A DNA stretch of 6,793 nucleotides, taken from the NCBI GenBank assembly GCA_012103495.1, contig WLWR01000097.1, positions 1 to 6,793 on the forward strand. The letters are read 5' to 3'. The position numbers were made by a program, and so were the translations under genes. This document shows positions 5,956-6,793 of this stretch, piece by piece. The DNA is from Legionellales bacterium. GTDB lineage: Bacteria; Pseudomonadota; Gammaproteobacteria; WLWR01. Numbering within the stretch: the first letter of the stretch is position 1; every line of letters starts with the position of its first letter. The notes under the pieces are model-generated. The model saw only the letters and a list, made by a program, of their open reading frames with translations. It was not told the DNA's origin and searched no databases.

Positions 5956-6324
5956 ATGTCCGAATCATTATTTGTCCGTTTAGGTGGTCAAACCGCTGTC
6001 AATACTGCCGTTGATATCTTTTATCGCAAAATGTTAACCGACGATAGAGTCAGTCATTTTTTTGATGATGTCGATATGGAACAACAAATCCTCAAACAAA
6101 AAGGCTTTTTGACCATGGTTTTTGGTGGACCAAATAACTATAACGGCAAAGACATGCGCGAAGGCCATCGTCATTTAATCAAACGTGGATTGAATGATGC
6201 ACATGTGGACATTGTCATTGAACACCTGGGAGAAACTTTGCGAGAGTTAGGCGCTGATGAAAAAGATATTCAAGAAGTAGCGGCTATCGCCAATAGTGTT
6301 CGAGATGATGTATTAGACAAGTGA
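5956..6324 (+). CDS. Group 1 truncated hemoglobin (trHbN/GlbN type)
   Basis: A complete 122-residue 2-on-2 truncated globin, the usual length for group 1. Evidence: the N-terminal LFVRLGGQTAVNTAVDIFY (Tyr23 at the B10 position), the FGGPNNYNGKDM block at 57-67, the proximal heme ligand His71 in MREGHRHL, and HLGETLRELG at 90-99. Aligning on the GGP block with Mycobacterium GlbN places Gln44 at E7 and Gln48 at E11, so the distal pocket has the Tyr/Gln set seen in ligand-stabilising trHbN proteins. Members of this group bind O2 and NO and dioxygenate NO to nitrate. The NsrR operator upstream and the ferredoxin domain gene 7 bp downstream strongly suggest NO detoxification with a dedicated electron donor. 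The start is the only sensible ATG, with AGAAG six bases upstream. The protein is cytoplasmic; no signal peptide is seen. Confidence 0.94.
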   Translation: MSESLFVRLGGQTAVNTAVDIFYRKMLTDDRVSHFFDDVDMEQQILKQKGFLTMVFGGPNNYNGKDMREGHRHLIKRGLNDAHVDIVIEHLGETLRELGADEKDIQEVAAIANSVRDDVLDK

Positions 6325-6331
6325 TAATACT

Positions 6332-6565
6332 ATGGCCGAACTGCATTACAATGAGCGAGTCCTCCATTCGATAGAAGATGAGTCTGTGCTTGATTGCCTG
6401 CTGCGCCATGAAGTTAATTATCCTCATGCCTGTCGTTTTGGCATCTGCCAAGCTTGTTTAGTAAAAACAACCGACAGCCCAATCGAGTCAAAATGGCAGG
6501 AAAGTTTGCCCGACACATTGAAATCTCAAGGATATTTTCTTGCTTGTCAGGCAAAACCAACTCAC
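6332..6565 (+). CDS. Plant-type [2Fe-2S] ferredoxin domain protein, truncated at sequence junction
   Basis: The ATG at 6332 follows the globin stop by 7 bp, so the two are very likely co-transcribed and translationally coupled. The product reads MAELHYNERVLHSIEDESVL, then HACRFGICQACLVK and YFLACQAKPT. Cys34, Cys39, Cys42 and Cys72 give the CX4CX2CX29C pattern of plant-type [2Fe-2S] ferredoxins. In such neighbourhoods this domain is often the N-terminus of an NAD(P)H reductase with a FAD domain, which would make it the globin's reductase; that part is not in the window. Similarity to ferredoxins fades at about residue 76-80 (near 6560-6570). Beyond this the frame stays open to the window end, but only as an out-of-frame antisense reading of an ApbE fragment with much higher GC, so the natural gene is interrupted here. 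The end coordinate marks the approximate break. Confidence 0.85.
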
Positions 6566-6793
6566 ACCATCCATCTGAAAGAAGTTTCGGTAGTCGCCGG
6601 ACGTTGCAATCGCAGATTCTGTCAGCCTGGCAACTCGCTGCAGACCACCCAACGGCGATTCGACACCCAGCTTCCAGGGGTCACCGGAAGCCTTTGCAGT
6701 GCCGGCCTTGTTTTCGCCACCGATATCAACGACGTAGGATCGCACCCCTTCTGCAATCAGCAGATCTGCAATCGCATCAACTGCGAAACCTTT
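6563..6793 (-). pseudogene. apbE: Internal fragment of ApbE (FAD:protein FMN transferase), broken at both ends in this window
   Basis: Reading minus from the window edge gives KGFAVDAIADLLIAEGVRSY, then VVDIGGENKAG, PWKLGVESP and ESAIATSGDYRNFFQMDGV. These are the central ApbE blocks: KGxAVD, the VDxGGE nucleotide-site region, WxxGxExP, and ATSGDYRNFF just before the usual HTIDPRTG metal/flavin motif. That last motif is absent: after DGV the frame reads SWFCLTSKK, which is the antisense of the ferredoxin gene, and stops at 6488. ApbE attaches FMN to threonine in Na+-NQR, Rnf and related proteins in the periplasm or at its membrane face. GC here is about 56% by hand count over 6601-6793, well above the rest of the window, and codon choice differs. 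It is not continuous with any gene to its left. It may be an intact gene from another locus or organism joined here. Confidence 0.8.

Noticed and set aside
6488..6745. 85-codon minus-strand ORF as a stand-alone gene
   Set aside because: Its N-terminal part is internal ApbE sequence that continues upstream to the window edge, and its C-terminal part is antisense to the ferredoxin gene.

Overview
The window is about 6.8 kb of AT-rich, densely packed bacterial DNA. Gene content and the style of its promoters and operators point to a low-GC gammaproteobacterium, of the Legionellales/Thiotrichales type. That placement is an inference, since there is no rRNA or tRNA to anchor it.

Left part (1-1423): a secreted amidase-signature protein runs off the left edge on the minus strand. 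Upstream of it, on the same strand, is a complete LysR-type regulator. This regulator is divergent from the main operon, across a 106-bp intergenic region with direct and inverted repeats.

Centre (1424-5006): a two-gene plus-strand operon for a DAB-type inorganic carbon pump. DabB is a shortened NuoL/ND5-like membrane subunit. DabA (DUF2309) keeps all four residues of the beta-carbonic-anhydrase-like zinc site (Cys273, Asp275, His443, Cys458). The pair is expected to convert CO2 to bicarbonate inside the cell in one direction, driven by the cation gradient. The LysR protein is the obvious candidate regulator.

Spacer (5007-5431): 425 bp with no intact gene. It holds a 40-bp inverted repeat with a 15-bp centre, a possible 34-codon ORF running from the end of dabA into that repeat, an 18-bp segment between two 8-bp direct repeats, and the C-terminal remnant of an rve-type transposase. 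It looks like a mobile-element scar.

Right part (5432-about 6565): a nitric-oxide response module. The Rrf2-family repressor NsrR, with Asp8 and the Cys ligands of an NO-sensing cluster, is divergent from a group 1 truncated hemoglobin followed 7 bp later by a plant-type [2Fe-2S] ferredoxin domain. An almost perfect 23-bp NsrR operator sits between them, over the hemoglobin -10 region and the nsrR -35 region. The likely logic is that NO destroys the NsrR cluster, repression lifts, and globin plus an electron donor detoxify NO.

Right end (about 6565-6793): base composition rises to about 56% GC, and the minus strand encodes an internal piece of ApbE (FAD:protein FMN transferase) that stops being ApbE-like exactly where the ferredoxin stops being ferredoxin-like. 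Both genes are broken at one point, which suggests a chimeric join or a recent rearrangement.
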